NCBI GenBank assembly: GCA_937934705.1
Contig: CALGYY010000117.1
Span: 1 to 64,000 of the forward strand
Length of the DNA stretch: 64,000 nucleotides
Direction of reading: 5' to 3'
Source: an uncultured Bacteroidota bacterium
Lineage (GTDB): Bacteria > Bacteroidota > Bacteroidia > Bacteroidales > CAIWKO01
Position numbers and translations under genes: made by a program
Notes under the pieces: generated by a model
Told to the model about the DNA's origin: nothing
What the model saw: only the letters and a program-made list of their open reading frames with translations
Database searches by the model: none
In this document: positions 43,150 to 52,234 of the stretch, one piece after another
Layout of the letters: every line of letters begins with the position of its first letter
Numbering within the stretch: the stretch's first letter is position 1

Positions 43150-45672
43150 CTAATCCTGAGGAGTCTGCGGTACCTTGGGAGCGTTGGGGTCGTCAAAAAT
43201 CAGCTGACGTTTGTCTTCGTCAACCGTGTATTCCCCGAATTTTGTGAGGGTATTTGAACCCATGAGTACAGGGGGGTTCAGGCCTTTGACCACGATAGCC
43301 GGCACATTGGTGACTACCTTCTTTCCGATGGTCATTTTCTTGATGGTGATATCCACATTATCCTTAATGGATCCATCTTCGTTGAGAGCCTTCTCCTTAT
43401 CCTTAAAATCGCTGATGGTGATGCGGTATTCTTTCATCATTGCCATGACCTTGTCAGCATCGATCTGCATCTTCTCTTCAGCCGCGTCGTATTTGAAATC
43501 CATAGAGATTCCGTTGATCACGCAACGGGCTTCAAAAGCGCCGCTACCGGTGGGCAGCATGCTCACCACATTATCCATGGGGTTGATGGAGATCACCACA
43601 TTGGTTGCGGAACTGTCGTTGGATGCGGGCGGAACAAAATCCTCGCTGAGTACGGTAAATTCAGTACGGCGGTTCAACTGGTGCGCGGCTTCCTTTTCAC
43701 AGGTAGTTTTAAGGGATTTGATGAATGCATCAGTCATCTGTGTGCCTTTGGGGAAGAAAATAGGATCCTTGCAGGCTTTATACTTGTTCTGATCAAGCAA
43801 TACATATTTATCCTTGTCTAAGATACGGGGACGGCGCTCGCCATAACCACGGGCCACAATGCGCTGTGCATGTATGCCTTTTGACACAAGGTAATCTGCT
43901 GCTGACTTGGCACGACGCTGTGAGAGGCTGTCGTTGGTCATGGGGATGGGCCGGTTGTCGGTATGTGAGGCCAGCTCAATAACCCACCTCGGGTTTTCAA
44001 CCAGGATGTTATAAAGGTAGTTGAGTGAATCCATGGATTCGGGACGGAGATCCCACTTGGCAAGGTCGTACAGAATGTCGGGAAGTACAACAGGTTCGGG
44101 CGGGATTGGGGGGAGATTGAAATCATGCACCAAATCCTTGCTCTTATTGAGGCCGACGGTTGTTTCACGTCCCTTGGTAGAATAGTATTTGGGTTTGGAA
44201 ACAATGAGCTCGTAAGATGTATTTTCCAGGATCTGGGTTTTACCAAAGCGATACATACCTGTTGCGTCGGTTGAATCTTCCACGGTAGTTCCGTCGGAAC
44301 CTACGAGTTTGATATAGGCGCCGGCGATGATCTGCTTGGTACTGTCATCCCTGACGGTTCCCTGTAAGGTAAACACGAGCGGAGGCAGAATAAAGGAATA
44401 AATATCGTCATCACCCCTTCCGCCTTTGCGGTTGGAGGTGAGGTAACCTTCTTCCTTGTTTCCTTTGAAGATAATTCCGAAGTCGTCACCGGTAGAATTC
44501 AGAGGGGATTGCAGATTCACAGGTTTACCCCATTTCTCGCCTTCTTTGCTGACCTTGTATATATCCAGCCCGCCCATTCCGAGGAGACTGTGGGCGTTGG
44601 AGGAGAAAAAGAGAACACCGTCGTCGCGCAGGTAGGGGAACATTTCATCACCTTCTGTATTGATTCCGGGGCCAAGGTTCACAGGTTTATCAAAAGCTTT
44701 TGTTTTCTTGCTGCGGGTGGCCATCCAGATGTCTTTTCCGCCATATCCGCCGGCCATGTCACTCGAGAAATAAATCGTAAGCTCATCATCACTCAGAGTG
44801 GGGTGACCGACTGCAATACTCATATCCGGTACGAGCAGAAGGGTATCCGGGGCTGCCCATCCGCGGCCCTGCTTTTTGGAGTAATAAATCTGGCAACCTA
44901 TCCTCTGCTTTTTAATGATCGGACAACGGGTGAAATAGATCACATTTGCCTTTTTATTGATCCAGGGGGTACCTTCATTAAATGTTGTATTGATGATCTC
45001 TTCATCCACCAGGAGAGGTTCGCTCCAGGCTCCCTTTTTATCCTGTGTCGTGATATACAGATCGGAGAAGCTCTGACCCGTCCAGCCGTCAGAACCGCTG
45101 CCCAGGCTACCTTCACGTGTGGAGGTGAATACCAGGGCTTTGTAATTCTTGTCGGCCCAATACGGACTGAAGTCTGACTGCTTGGAATTGAATTTTTTAA
45201 CGTTTTCGACCACGTATCGGGTAGGCTCATCGGTCCATTTCTGGGCAAGTTCACAGGATTCAGCGCCGTACTTACCCCTGGGATCATCCGGTTTCAGCTT
45301 GGTATATTCATTATACTGAATGATGGCTTCGGGGAACTTTTCATCCGCTTTAAGGGCATCGGCCAGATAAAGATAGGCAGTAGCGTCAGGATATCCGGAT
45401 TTAATCACCCGCTGGAACCAGCTGACCGATTGCTTGATATTATTGGTCATGCGGTAGCATTCCGCCAGGCGGTAAAGGATCCTGGCTTTTTCCGCTTTGT
45501 TCTTCTTCACTTTATTATAGGCCTGCTTGTAAAGGTCGATGGCAACAGAGTACTGTTCGGTCTCAAATGCTTTATCGGCTTCAGCCCCGAAGTTTTTCTG
45601 AGCATTCACTTCAGCCGAAAACAATACGAATGACAACACAAGCAGCGCGCAGGTTGTACTGAAAAGTTTCAT
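43150..45672 (-). CDS. TPR / PD40 / OmpA outer-membrane protein with degenerate retropepsin domain
   Basis: The 840-residue protein has a signal peptide (MKLFSTTCALLVLSFVLFSA, then EVNAQ) and TPR repeats at about 28-145. A PD40/WD40-like propeller lies at about 160-425 (FSPYWADKNYKALVFTSTRE, IYFSSDMAGGYGGKDIWMA, NRKGGRGDDDIYSF), with a carboxypeptidase-regulatory-like fold at about 433-525. An OmpA peptidoglycan-binding domain follows at about 540-685 (WVIELASHTDNRPI, SQRRAKSAADYLVSKG, GYGERRP, NRRTEFTVL). This order is that of PorE-like T9SS accessory proteins, though PorE is a lipoprotein. Uniquely, residues 700-835 resemble a retropepsin domain whose DTGAS is replaced by YDAAEE (728-733), so the domain should be inactive. 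It probably links peptidoglycan to an envelope complex. Confidence 0.88.
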   Translation of the reverse strand: MKLFSTTCALLVLSFVLFSAEVNAQKNFGAEADKAFETEQYSVAIDLYKQAYNKVKKNKAEKARILYRLAECYRMTNNIKQSVSWFQRVIKSGYPDATAYLYLADALKADEKFPEAIIQYNEYTKLKPDDPRGKYGAESCELAQKWTDEPTRYVVENVKKFNSKQSDFSPYWADKNYKALVFTSTREGSLGSGSDGWTGQSFSDLYITTQDKKGAWSEPLLVDEEIINTTFNEGTPWINKKANVIYFTRCPIIKKQRIGCQIYYSKKQGRGWAAPDTLLLVPDMSIAVGHPTLSDDELTIYFSSDMAGGYGGKDIWMATRSKKTKAFDKPVNLGPGINTEGDEMFPYLRDDGVLFFSSNAHSLLGMGGLDIYKVSKEGEKWGKPVNLQSPLNSTGDDFGIIFKGNKEEGYLTSNRKGGRGDDDIYSFILPPLVFTLQGTVRDDSTKQIIAGAYIKLVGSDGTTVEDSTDATGMYRFGKTQILENTSYELIVSKPKYYSTKGRETTVGLNKSKDLVHDFNLPPIPPEPVVLPDILYDLAKWDLRPESMDSLNYLYNILVENPRWVIELASHTDNRPIPMTNDSLSQRRAKSAADYLVSKGIHAQRIVARGYGERRPRILDKDKYVLLDQNKYKACKDPIFFPKGTQMTDAFIKSLKTTCEKEAAHQLNRRTEFTVLSEDFVPPASNDSSATNVVISINPMDNVVSMLPTGSGAFEARCVINGISMDFKYDAAEEKMQIDADKVMAMMKEYRITISDFKDKEKALNEDGSIKDNVDITIKKMTIGKKVVTNVPAIVVKGLNPPVLMGSNTLTKFGEYTVDEDKRQLIFDDPNAPKVPQTPQD

Positions 45673-45894
45673 ACGAAAATAATTTGATTAAGCCCTATAA
45701 TTTGGTCGGGTGCTAAATTAACTAATAATTGTCAATAAAATAAAAAAGCGTTTTAAAAATTCGTCCACATTAATACAACAGAACTTCAAAAGTTACAGCG
45801 GAATGTCCTGTGTGAATCCGGCCCGAAGGGCTCCGTGCTTTCTGAATCACCGGTCTGTCCTGCCATTAAACTCAATTTCCGGCTTAAAGGTTAC

Positions 45895-45921
45895 AAAAAA
45901 GGCCGCCCTCTCCGGGCGGCC
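45895..45921 (-). terminator. Terminator of secDF
   Basis: GGCCGCCC at 45901-45908 pairs with GGGCGGCC at 45914-45921. On the minus strand the stem is followed by a run of six T (45895-45900). It lies 22 bases after the secDF stop. Confidence 0.88.
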
Positions 45922-45943
45922 GTTTTGCAGTTGTTTGGCGTTC

Positions 45944-48900
45944 TTACTTCTTTGCCAGTTTTTTCAGCTTCCTCTTTTCAATCACCGAGATCAGGTCATA
46001 AGCAATGGGTGTTGCAATACCGATAGAAGAATAAGTACCGATGATGATACCCACCAGCAATGCAAAATTCATCCCTCGGATGATCTCCCCGCCAAAGATG
46101 AGCATGGCGAGCAGAGCCACTGCCACCGTACCTGATGTATTGATGGTACGACCCAGAGTTGAGTTAATGGCCTGGTTGATATTCAGGTTCAGTTCCCGTT
46201 TTGGATAAAGTGCGCGGAACTCCCTGATCCTGTCGAAGATGATTACCGTATCATTCACCGAGAACCCGATAATGGTCAGCAGTACCGCAATGGTAGTTTG
46301 GTCAATCTCCATACTCCAGGGGGCAATTCCATAGAGCAAAGAATACAATGAAATAATGATAATGGAGTCATGCACCAGAGCCAATAACGCACCAAGTCCC
46401 CACTGCCACCTCTTAAAGCGGATGGCCACATAGACGAAGATCAGTATCAGTGCGATAGAAACGGCCCATATGGCGGCAATCTTGATATCATCGGCAATGG
46501 TCGGTCCCACTTTCTGGGAGCTGAGTTTACCAATCTCCTTGTTCTCCGCTGTGGATGAAACAAAATCCTCGTACTTCATCGGCACGGTGTAGAAAGGCTT
46601 AAGTCCTTCATAGAGTTTTGATTCAATCAGCGAATCTACTTCCGGGCCGTCGTCATTCACCATATATTTTGTAGTGATTTTCACCTGATTATCGGGGCCG
46701 AAGGTTTTCACTTCCATATCCTCACCGAAGGTCTGCCTCAGAGCGAGACGGATCTCGGTAGCCTTCACATCCTTGTCAAAACGCACCACATAAGTACGGC
46801 CACCGGCAAAATCAACACCGGCGCTGAAGCCTCTTACAAGCATGGATGCACCCCCGGCTAAAATCAGCACGGCTGAGAGAATATAAAGTTTCTTCCTGCT
46901 CTCCACCCACTTGATCTGAACATTGGTGAAGAAGTTCTTGGTGACGTTGTTCCAGTAGGACGTTTTCCAGTTGCGGTTCAGCATCCATTCGAAGACGAGA
47001 CGGGAGATGAAGATCGCTGTGAAGAGGGTTGAGAGGATACCGATGATGAGTGTGGTTGCAAAGCCCTGAACGGGACCGGATCCGAAAACGTAAAGCACGA
47101 TCCCCGCGATGAGGGTAGTCACGTTACTGTCGATAATAGCGCTGTAGGCATGTTTGTATCCATCTGTTAAGGCCAGACGCGAGCCCTTGCCTGCCCGTAT
47201 TTCCTCCTTGACACGTTCAAAGATGATCACGTTGGCATCCACCGCCATACCCATGGTGAGAACGATACCGGCGATACCCGGCAGGGTGAGAACGGCACCC
47301 AGTGAGGCCAGTGCTCCCATCAGAAAGAATACGTTGACCAGGAGCGCAATATTGGCGACCATACCTCCACGGCTGTAGTAGAGGATCATATACATCATAA
47401 TGAAAATGATGGCAATCAGGAAGGACCACAATCCGGAATTGATGGCTTCCACCCCGAGTGAAGGACCAACAACGGCCTCTTCCACAATACGGGTAGGTGC
47501 AGGCAGTTTCCCGGCCTTCAGGATATTGGCCAAATCTTTGGCTTCCTCAAGGGTGAAGTTTCCCGAAATCGAGGACCGGCCATTGGGGATCTCGCTCTGA
47601 ACCGTCGGGAAAGAGTATACATAGTTATCCAGAACGATGGCAATTGATTTTCCTATATTATTAGCCGTCAAACTCTTCCAGATTTGCGCTCCTTCAGAAT
47701 TCATCGACATGCTGATCTCGTTGGAGTTGTTCTGACCAAAGTCCTGACGGGCATCCGTGATCACGTCACCGCCTAATGCAGCCGAGCCGTCGCGGGATGC
47801 TTTGAGGGCGATCATCTGGAGGGTGGAGCTTTTCTCATCCACCGGCTTTACGGTCCAGACAAAGCGCATTTCCCTGGGGAAAACGGCTTTCACCTCGGGC
47901 AGTTTCATCATGGCGTTTACCCTGGCGGTATCATAAATCTGGCAGTAACCCACCACGGGACCCTGATTGGGAAAATAATTACCGCTTTCGTCCTGAACCA
48001 GTGCAGGTTGCAGATACGCCAGCAGGGGGTGTTCACGGGCGTACTGTTCAAAGCTCTGGTTATCCTTACCGGTATCCGAATTGGTGTCACCGGCCACTTT
48101 ATCGATCAGGCTGGTTTCGTTCGAGTCTGTCAGGCTTGTCGTCGTATCTGCGGCAACATCCTCAGTATCTGTCTGATCAGCGACAAGGGTGGTGTCTCCG
48201 TCCGGCAATGCCACTGTGTCAGCCGCACCGCTGATGGCAGCGAGGGCTTTTTTATCAGCCTGCTCCATATAGGCATAAACATCCTTGTATTCGTAGGTTT
48301 CCCAGAATTCAAGCTGGGCTGTTCCCTGCAGGAGTTTACGTACACGCTCCGGCTCTTTGATCCCCGGGAGCTCGATCAGAATACGTCCCGTAGTAGAGAG
48401 CTTTTGAATATTGGGCTGGGTTACCCCGAAACGGTCAATACGGCTGCGCAGAATGTTGAATGTGCGATCGATAGCATCATCTGCTTCGGAGCGGATGATA
48501 GCCATGACCTCTTCGTTGGTGGAGTTGAAGTTGATGCGGTCTTTGAGGCCTACAACAAACACCGATGCCAGTTTTCCTCCCGGGTTCACTTCATTCCAGG
48601 CGCGTTCAAAAAGCACAAGGAAATCCTGATCGCTGCTGCGCTGCATTTCCCGGGCCCGGTCAATGGCCTTGTTGAAAGCGGGATCCTGGCTGTTGCCGGA
48701 AAGTGCACGAACGATATCGGGAAGAGAGATCTCCAGGGTAACGTTCATTCCTCCCTTGAGGTCGAGCCCCAGGTTGATCTCTTTCTGTTTGCAATCCTTA
48801 TAGGTATATTTTCTGATCCATAAAAAGTTGTAAATCACCTCATTCGACATGGAATCGAGATAATGCTGCTCCATTCTCGAGCGGATCGAGTCTACCAGCA

Positions 48901-49081
48901 GGATTTCCTTAGCGGCATCACCCTTTGCCAGGGCTCTGGCCATGGAATCCGCATTGCTGTCGAGCGCATATTCCACTGCATCACTCTCAACCGTCCGGGT
49001 GCAGTAGGAAAATGACAACTGAAAAAGACTGACGAGCGCAAAAGCGATGGCCAAAAACCTGATTGCTCCTTTACTTTGCAT
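45944..49081 (-). CDS. secDF: Protein translocase subunit SecDF (fused)
   Basis: The 1045-residue protein fuses SecD and SecF, the proton-driven auxiliary complex that helps pull exported proteins through SecYEG. SecD part: GLDLKGGMNVTLEISL, the P1 domain with FNILRSRIDRFGVTQPNIQK and RILIELPGIKEPERV, FTLEEAKDLANILKAGKLPA, and MGMAVDANVIIFERVKEEIR in the membrane. SecF part: FSAGVDFAGGRTYVVRFD and TIIGFSVNDTVIIFDRIREF, with a C-terminal RGMNFALLVGIIIGTYSSI. About 12 membrane helices are expected. A Thr/Asp-rich insert at about residues 280-345 (between ALPDGDTTLVADQTDTED and DTNSDTGKDNQ) is a likely periplasmic linker. Fusion is usual in Bacteroidota. An ideal promoter precedes it. Confidence 0.97.
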   Translation of the reverse strand: MQSKGAIRFLAIAFALVSLFQLSFSYCTRTVESDAVEYALDSNADSMARALAKGDAAKEILLVDSIRSRMEQHYLDSMSNEVIYNFLWIRKYTYKDCKQKEINLGLDLKGGMNVTLEISLPDIVRALSGNSQDPAFNKAIDRAREMQRSSDQDFLVLFERAWNEVNPGGKLASVFVVGLKDRINFNSTNEEVMAIIRSEADDAIDRTFNILRSRIDRFGVTQPNIQKLSTTGRILIELPGIKEPERVRKLLQGTAQLEFWETYEYKDVYAYMEQADKKALAAISGAADTVALPDGDTTLVADQTDTEDVAADTTTSLTDSNETSLIDKVAGDTNSDTGKDNQSFEQYAREHPLLAYLQPALVQDESGNYFPNQGPVVGYCQIYDTARVNAMMKLPEVKAVFPREMRFVWTVKPVDEKSSTLQMIALKASRDGSAALGGDVITDARQDFGQNNSNEISMSMNSEGAQIWKSLTANNIGKSIAIVLDNYVYSFPTVQSEIPNGRSSISGNFTLEEAKDLANILKAGKLPAPTRIVEEAVVGPSLGVEAINSGLWSFLIAIIFIMMYMILYYSRGGMVANIALLVNVFFLMGALASLGAVLTLPGIAGIVLTMGMAVDANVIIFERVKEEIRAGKGSRLALTDGYKHAYSAIIDSNVTTLIAGIVLYVFGSGPVQGFATTLIIGILSTLFTAIFISRLVFEWMLNRNWKTSYWNNVTKNFFTNVQIKWVESRKKLYILSAVLILAGGASMLVRGFSAGVDFAGGRTYVVRFDKDVKATEIRLALRQTFGEDMEVKTFGPDNQVKITTKYMVNDDGPEVDSLIESKLYEGLKPFYTVPMKYEDFVSSTAENKEIGKLSSQKVGPTIADDIKIAAIWAVSIALILIFVYVAIRFKRWQWGLGALLALVHDSIIIISLYSLLYGIAPWSMEIDQTTIAVLLTIIGFSVNDTVIIFDRIREFRALYPKRELNLNINQAINSTLGRTINTSGTVAVALLAMLIFGGEIIRGMNFALLVGIIIGTYSSIGIATPIAYDLISVIEKRKLKKLAKK

Positions 49082-49123
49082 ATTCTTAAGCGTTTATAGT
49101 TCTTCCTCTCAAAATTGAGGGTG

Positions 49124-49154
49124 CAAATATAGAACTTCTATCTTAATAGACAAA
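49124..49154 (-). promoter_or_regulatory. Promoter of secDF
   Basis: Minus strand: TTTG (49151-49154), 19 bases, TATATTTG (49124-49131). An ideal Bacteroidota promoter, 42 bases before the start codon. Confidence 0.75.
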
Positions 49155-49192
49155 GCGATTGATGAATAATTAAGTACACCCTGCTGTTCCTT

Positions 49193-50137
49193 TCAGGCCT
49201 TTTGATGCCCCTTGCCAAAATGCCCGTTGACCAGAAACACACCCAGAAGAACCAGGGCGATATAGAGAATATTGATTAACCGAAATACTTCATCGTCGAG
49301 AACGCCCCAAAAGATAGCTACCACGGGCATGAGGTAAGTTACGGATGCCGCAAACACGACGTTTGAAATCTTAATCATGTAATTATACAGCATGAGTGCC
49401 AGACCGGTTCCGACGACGGCCAGAATATTAACAATACTCAGCCCGTACCAGGCATCAGGATGATGAAGCATACGCGGAATAAAATCAGTGAACGCCAATA
49501 AATACACCAGGCAGGGAATTCCCACTGATCCCACTCCGTAGGTCGTGATACTGATAGCATCCGTGTCTTTCAGGTAGGTTTTTACAAGGTTGATATTCAC
49601 CGCATAACACAGTGTAGCCAGGATCACATACCAGGCATAACTGAAATTGAAGGCCAGGTCTCCCCCGCCACTGGCGGCCATCAGACCCACGGCCCCGGCC
49701 AAACCGATAAACACGCCCACGACATTATACCACGCCCCCTTATATCTGAAGAACCACATCCCGATCAGCATCGTAAAAAGGGGTGTCAGCGAATTGAGAA
49801 TTCCTGAAAGGGAACTATCTATCCCGCTTTGTGCGTATGCAAACAGAAAAGCGGGAATACCGCTGCCGACCAGTCCGCTGATCAGAAAAATATGCCACTG
49901 CCTGCGCTTCACCTTACGGAAGCGCACTACCAGAAACGGAATCAGGAAGATAAAGACCAGGCTGATTCGTAATGCTCCAAGTTGCATGGGTGGAAACACT
50001 GTCAACCCGATCTTCATGAGGATAAATGAACTTCCCCAGGTGAACACAAGCGCGATCAGGATCAGCCAGGCCAGCCAGCGGCGTTTGGCCGTTGGCTGGT
50101 TGACGGAATCCTTTTCAGGGACAGGCCCCGCTTTCAT
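49193..50137 (-). CDS. EamA/DMT-family transporter
   Basis: The 314-residue protein has ten predicted membrane helices in two EamA repeats (LAWLILIALVFTWGSSFILMK opening the first, YAWYVILATLCYAVNINLVK the second), with the family-typical FTWGSSFI near the N-terminus. Members export metabolites such as amino acids or purines, or move sugars, and the substrate cannot be predicted. Its start overlaps the yidC stop by one base (TAATG), so it is translationally coupled to yidC, although no functional link between the two is known. Confidence 0.9.
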   Translation of the reverse strand: MKAGPVPEKDSVNQPTAKRRWLAWLILIALVFTWGSSFILMKIGLTVFPPMQLGALRISLVFIFLIPFLVVRFRKVKRRQWHIFLISGLVGSGIPAFLFAYAQSGIDSSLSGILNSLTPLFTMLIGMWFFRYKGAWYNVVGVFIGLAGAVGLMAASGGGDLAFNFSYAWYVILATLCYAVNINLVKTYLKDTDAISITTYGVGSVGIPCLVYLLAFTDFIPRMLHHPDAWYGLSIVNILAVVGTGLALMLYNYMIKISNVVFAASVTYLMPVVAIFWGVLDDEVFRLINILYIALVLLGVFLVNGHFGKGHQKA

Positions 50138-52104
50138 TATTTGGTGGGTTTGTAACCCCGCTTTTTAGCCATTTCTTCCAGTCGGGCCTGGAACCCGGAC
50201 TTTTTCACCGGTTTCTTCTTGTTTTCCTGAATCTGCTCATGAATCTTCTCTTCATTAATGAATTTGCGGATGAGGAACATCTGAAGGAAGGTGATCATGT
50301 TGGCCAGGAAGTAATAGTAGCTCAAACCGGAGGCGAAGCTGTTGAAGAACCCAAGGAAAAGCACCGGCATCAGGTACATCATGACCTTCATGCCCGGAAG
50401 CTGCTGTGAAGTGCCCATGAGCTGGTTGTTGAGCCATGTGTAGATGATGGTGGTGATGGTCATCAGGAGGGTGAAAAGACTGATATGGTTGCCGTAGAAA
50501 TCGCTGAGCAAGGGAATATAGGTATCCCAGGAGGCGATGCTGTCGTAACTTGAAAGATCCTCGGCCCAGAGGAAGGACTGCTGACGCAGTTCAATACTGG
50601 AGGGAAAAAAGCGGTAGAGGGCGATAAGAATCGGCATCTGAAGAAGCAATGGCACGCATCCGGCCATCGGGTTCACCCCGGCCTTTTTGTACAGTGCCAT
50701 GGTGGCCTGTTGCTTCTTCATGGCATCCTCTTTCTTCGGGAACTTCTTGTTGATTTCCTCCACTTCAGGACGCAACACCCGCATTTTTGCCGAAGATTTA
50801 TAGGTTCTGTAAGCAATAGGGAACAGCACAATCTTCAGCATGATGGTCAGCAGAAGAATAATGATCCCGTAATTCATACCATAGGTTTCCAGCCAGTTAA
50901 ATACGGGGATCACAGCAAAACGGTTGATCCACTGCAGCAGGAAGAAACTCCATCCCAGCGGGATCTGACGTTCCAGATCCAGATCGTACTTCGTCAGGGT
51001 CTTGTACTTGTTCGGGCCGAAATACAGCATCATTGGAAATGACTGCTTGCTGCCGGGTTCAAGTGTCAGCGTGATCTGTGCGAACATTGACTTAAGATAC
51101 AGCGGATCAGTGGTATCTGTCTTCGTTTTTACCTCAATATCGGCTTCTTTGAAGCTTTCTTTCGCGATGAGTGTTGAAAGGAAGAACTGCTGTTTGAAAG
51201 AGATCCACTTCATGGGGACCTTGAACTGCTTTTCATCATCCCCTGTTTCGGAGAGATAATCAACTGCGTCGTCCTTGGGCATGAAATAGATGGTGGTCGA
51301 ATTGTGCTCTGTTTTGTGGTCTTTCTCCTGCTGCTGAAGGTCAGCCCGCCATTCAAAATAAAGGTAATTGGAATTCCCCGTCAGCACAGTATTCATATTC
51401 TCCATGTTGACACTGAAATCCATCATATAATTGTTGCCCTTCAGCACATAACGGTACTCAATAAAACGGGTTTTATCCACCACGCTGTCATTCAGGTCAG
51501 GATATAGCCTCATGCAGAAAACCACGGAATCATCCCCTGATATCTTTATATTGTCTTTGCCCTCAAAACGCTTATCTTCAACATATGGCTGAAAAAAGAA
51601 TGAGGATGTTCTGTACAAAGCGTTGTTGCTGCCATAGAAATTCATGGTCAGCGTGGAATCTGAATCAAAAAGAATCAGGGGTCGTTGATCATAGGTTTTA
51701 TAATCCTTCAGCTCAACCTGTGAAATAAACCCGCCCCTCGAGGATATCCGCAATTTGACCAGATCATTTTCAACGGTCAGATAACGATTCTGACCGCTTG
51801 ATGAAAGGGCAAAGGCTCCCACCCTCACCTGCTGTTCTTCTTTACGGATACTGTCAGCCCGGGCAGTTGTATCCTTTTCCAGTGCCAGCCTGGCAGCGGC
51901 GATGGAATCGTTTTTTTTCTGCACCGCATAAGCGCTGATGGAGTCCAGGCGGGCCTTTTCCTGTGCGGCTCTGACCATGGAATCCTGTTTCTTCTGCATG
52001 GCAGCCTTTTCCTCTTTCGACGGAGCCGTAAGCATGCTGTAGCCAAAGATAATCGCGAAAATCACGAGTATTCCGACAATGGTGTTGATGGTGCTTTTGT
52101 TCAT
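50137..52104 (-). CDS. yidC: Membrane protein insertase YidC
   Basis: The 655-residue insertase folds inner-membrane proteins with or without SecYEG. It has an N-terminal membrane helix (INTIVGILVIFAIIFGYSML), a charged linker (AQEKARLDSISAYAVQKKN), a large periplasmic beta domain (about 75-370) and the conserved membrane core: YGMNYGIIILLLTIMLKIVL, KSSAKMRVLRPEVEEIN, ALYKKAGVNPMAGCVPLLLQ, MPILIALYRFFPSSIELR, and a basic tail (QENKKKPVKKSGFQARLEEM). Length is usual for the phylum. secDF, its functional partner, lies on the same strand just beyond the EamA gene. Confidence 0.97.
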   Translation of the reverse strand: MNKSTINTIVGILVIFAIIFGYSMLTAPSKEEKAAMQKKQDSMVRAAQEKARLDSISAYAVQKKNDSIAAARLALEKDTTARADSIRKEEQQVRVGAFALSSSGQNRYLTVENDLVKLRISSRGGFISQVELKDYKTYDQRPLILFDSDSTLTMNFYGSNNALYRTSSFFFQPYVEDKRFEGKDNIKISGDDSVVFCMRLYPDLNDSVVDKTRFIEYRYVLKGNNYMMDFSVNMENMNTVLTGNSNYLYFEWRADLQQQEKDHKTEHNSTTIYFMPKDDAVDYLSETGDDEKQFKVPMKWISFKQQFFLSTLIAKESFKEADIEVKTKTDTTDPLYLKSMFAQITLTLEPGSKQSFPMMLYFGPNKYKTLTKYDLDLERQIPLGWSFFLLQWINRFAVIPVFNWLETYGMNYGIIILLLTIMLKIVLFPIAYRTYKSSAKMRVLRPEVEEINKKFPKKEDAMKKQQATMALYKKAGVNPMAGCVPLLLQMPILIALYRFFPSSIELRQQSFLWAEDLSSYDSIASWDTYIPLLSDFYGNHISLFTLLMTITTIIYTWLNNQLMGTSQQLPGMKVMMYLMPVLFLGFFNSFASGLSYYYFLANMITFLQMFLIRKFINEEKIHEQIQENKKKPVKKSGFQARLEEMAKKRGYKPTK

Positions 52105-52138
52105 TTTGATCCGGTTAGTATATAAAAATGCAAGGGGG

Positions 52139-52146
52139 CAAAGATA
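52139..52146 (-). promoter_or_regulatory. -7 element of yidC
   Basis: The minus strand reads TATCTTTG (TAnnTTTG), 34 bases before the yidC start. The nearest TTTG upstream is only 11 bases away, so the -33 element is unclear. Confidence 0.5.
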
Positions 52147-52234
52147 CCATTATTCATCAAATGCTCAGAATTCAGGACGCAGATCAGGGAAACTTATTTC
52201 ACTCCCGGGTATATTCCCCTGCCCTGTGTTCGGC

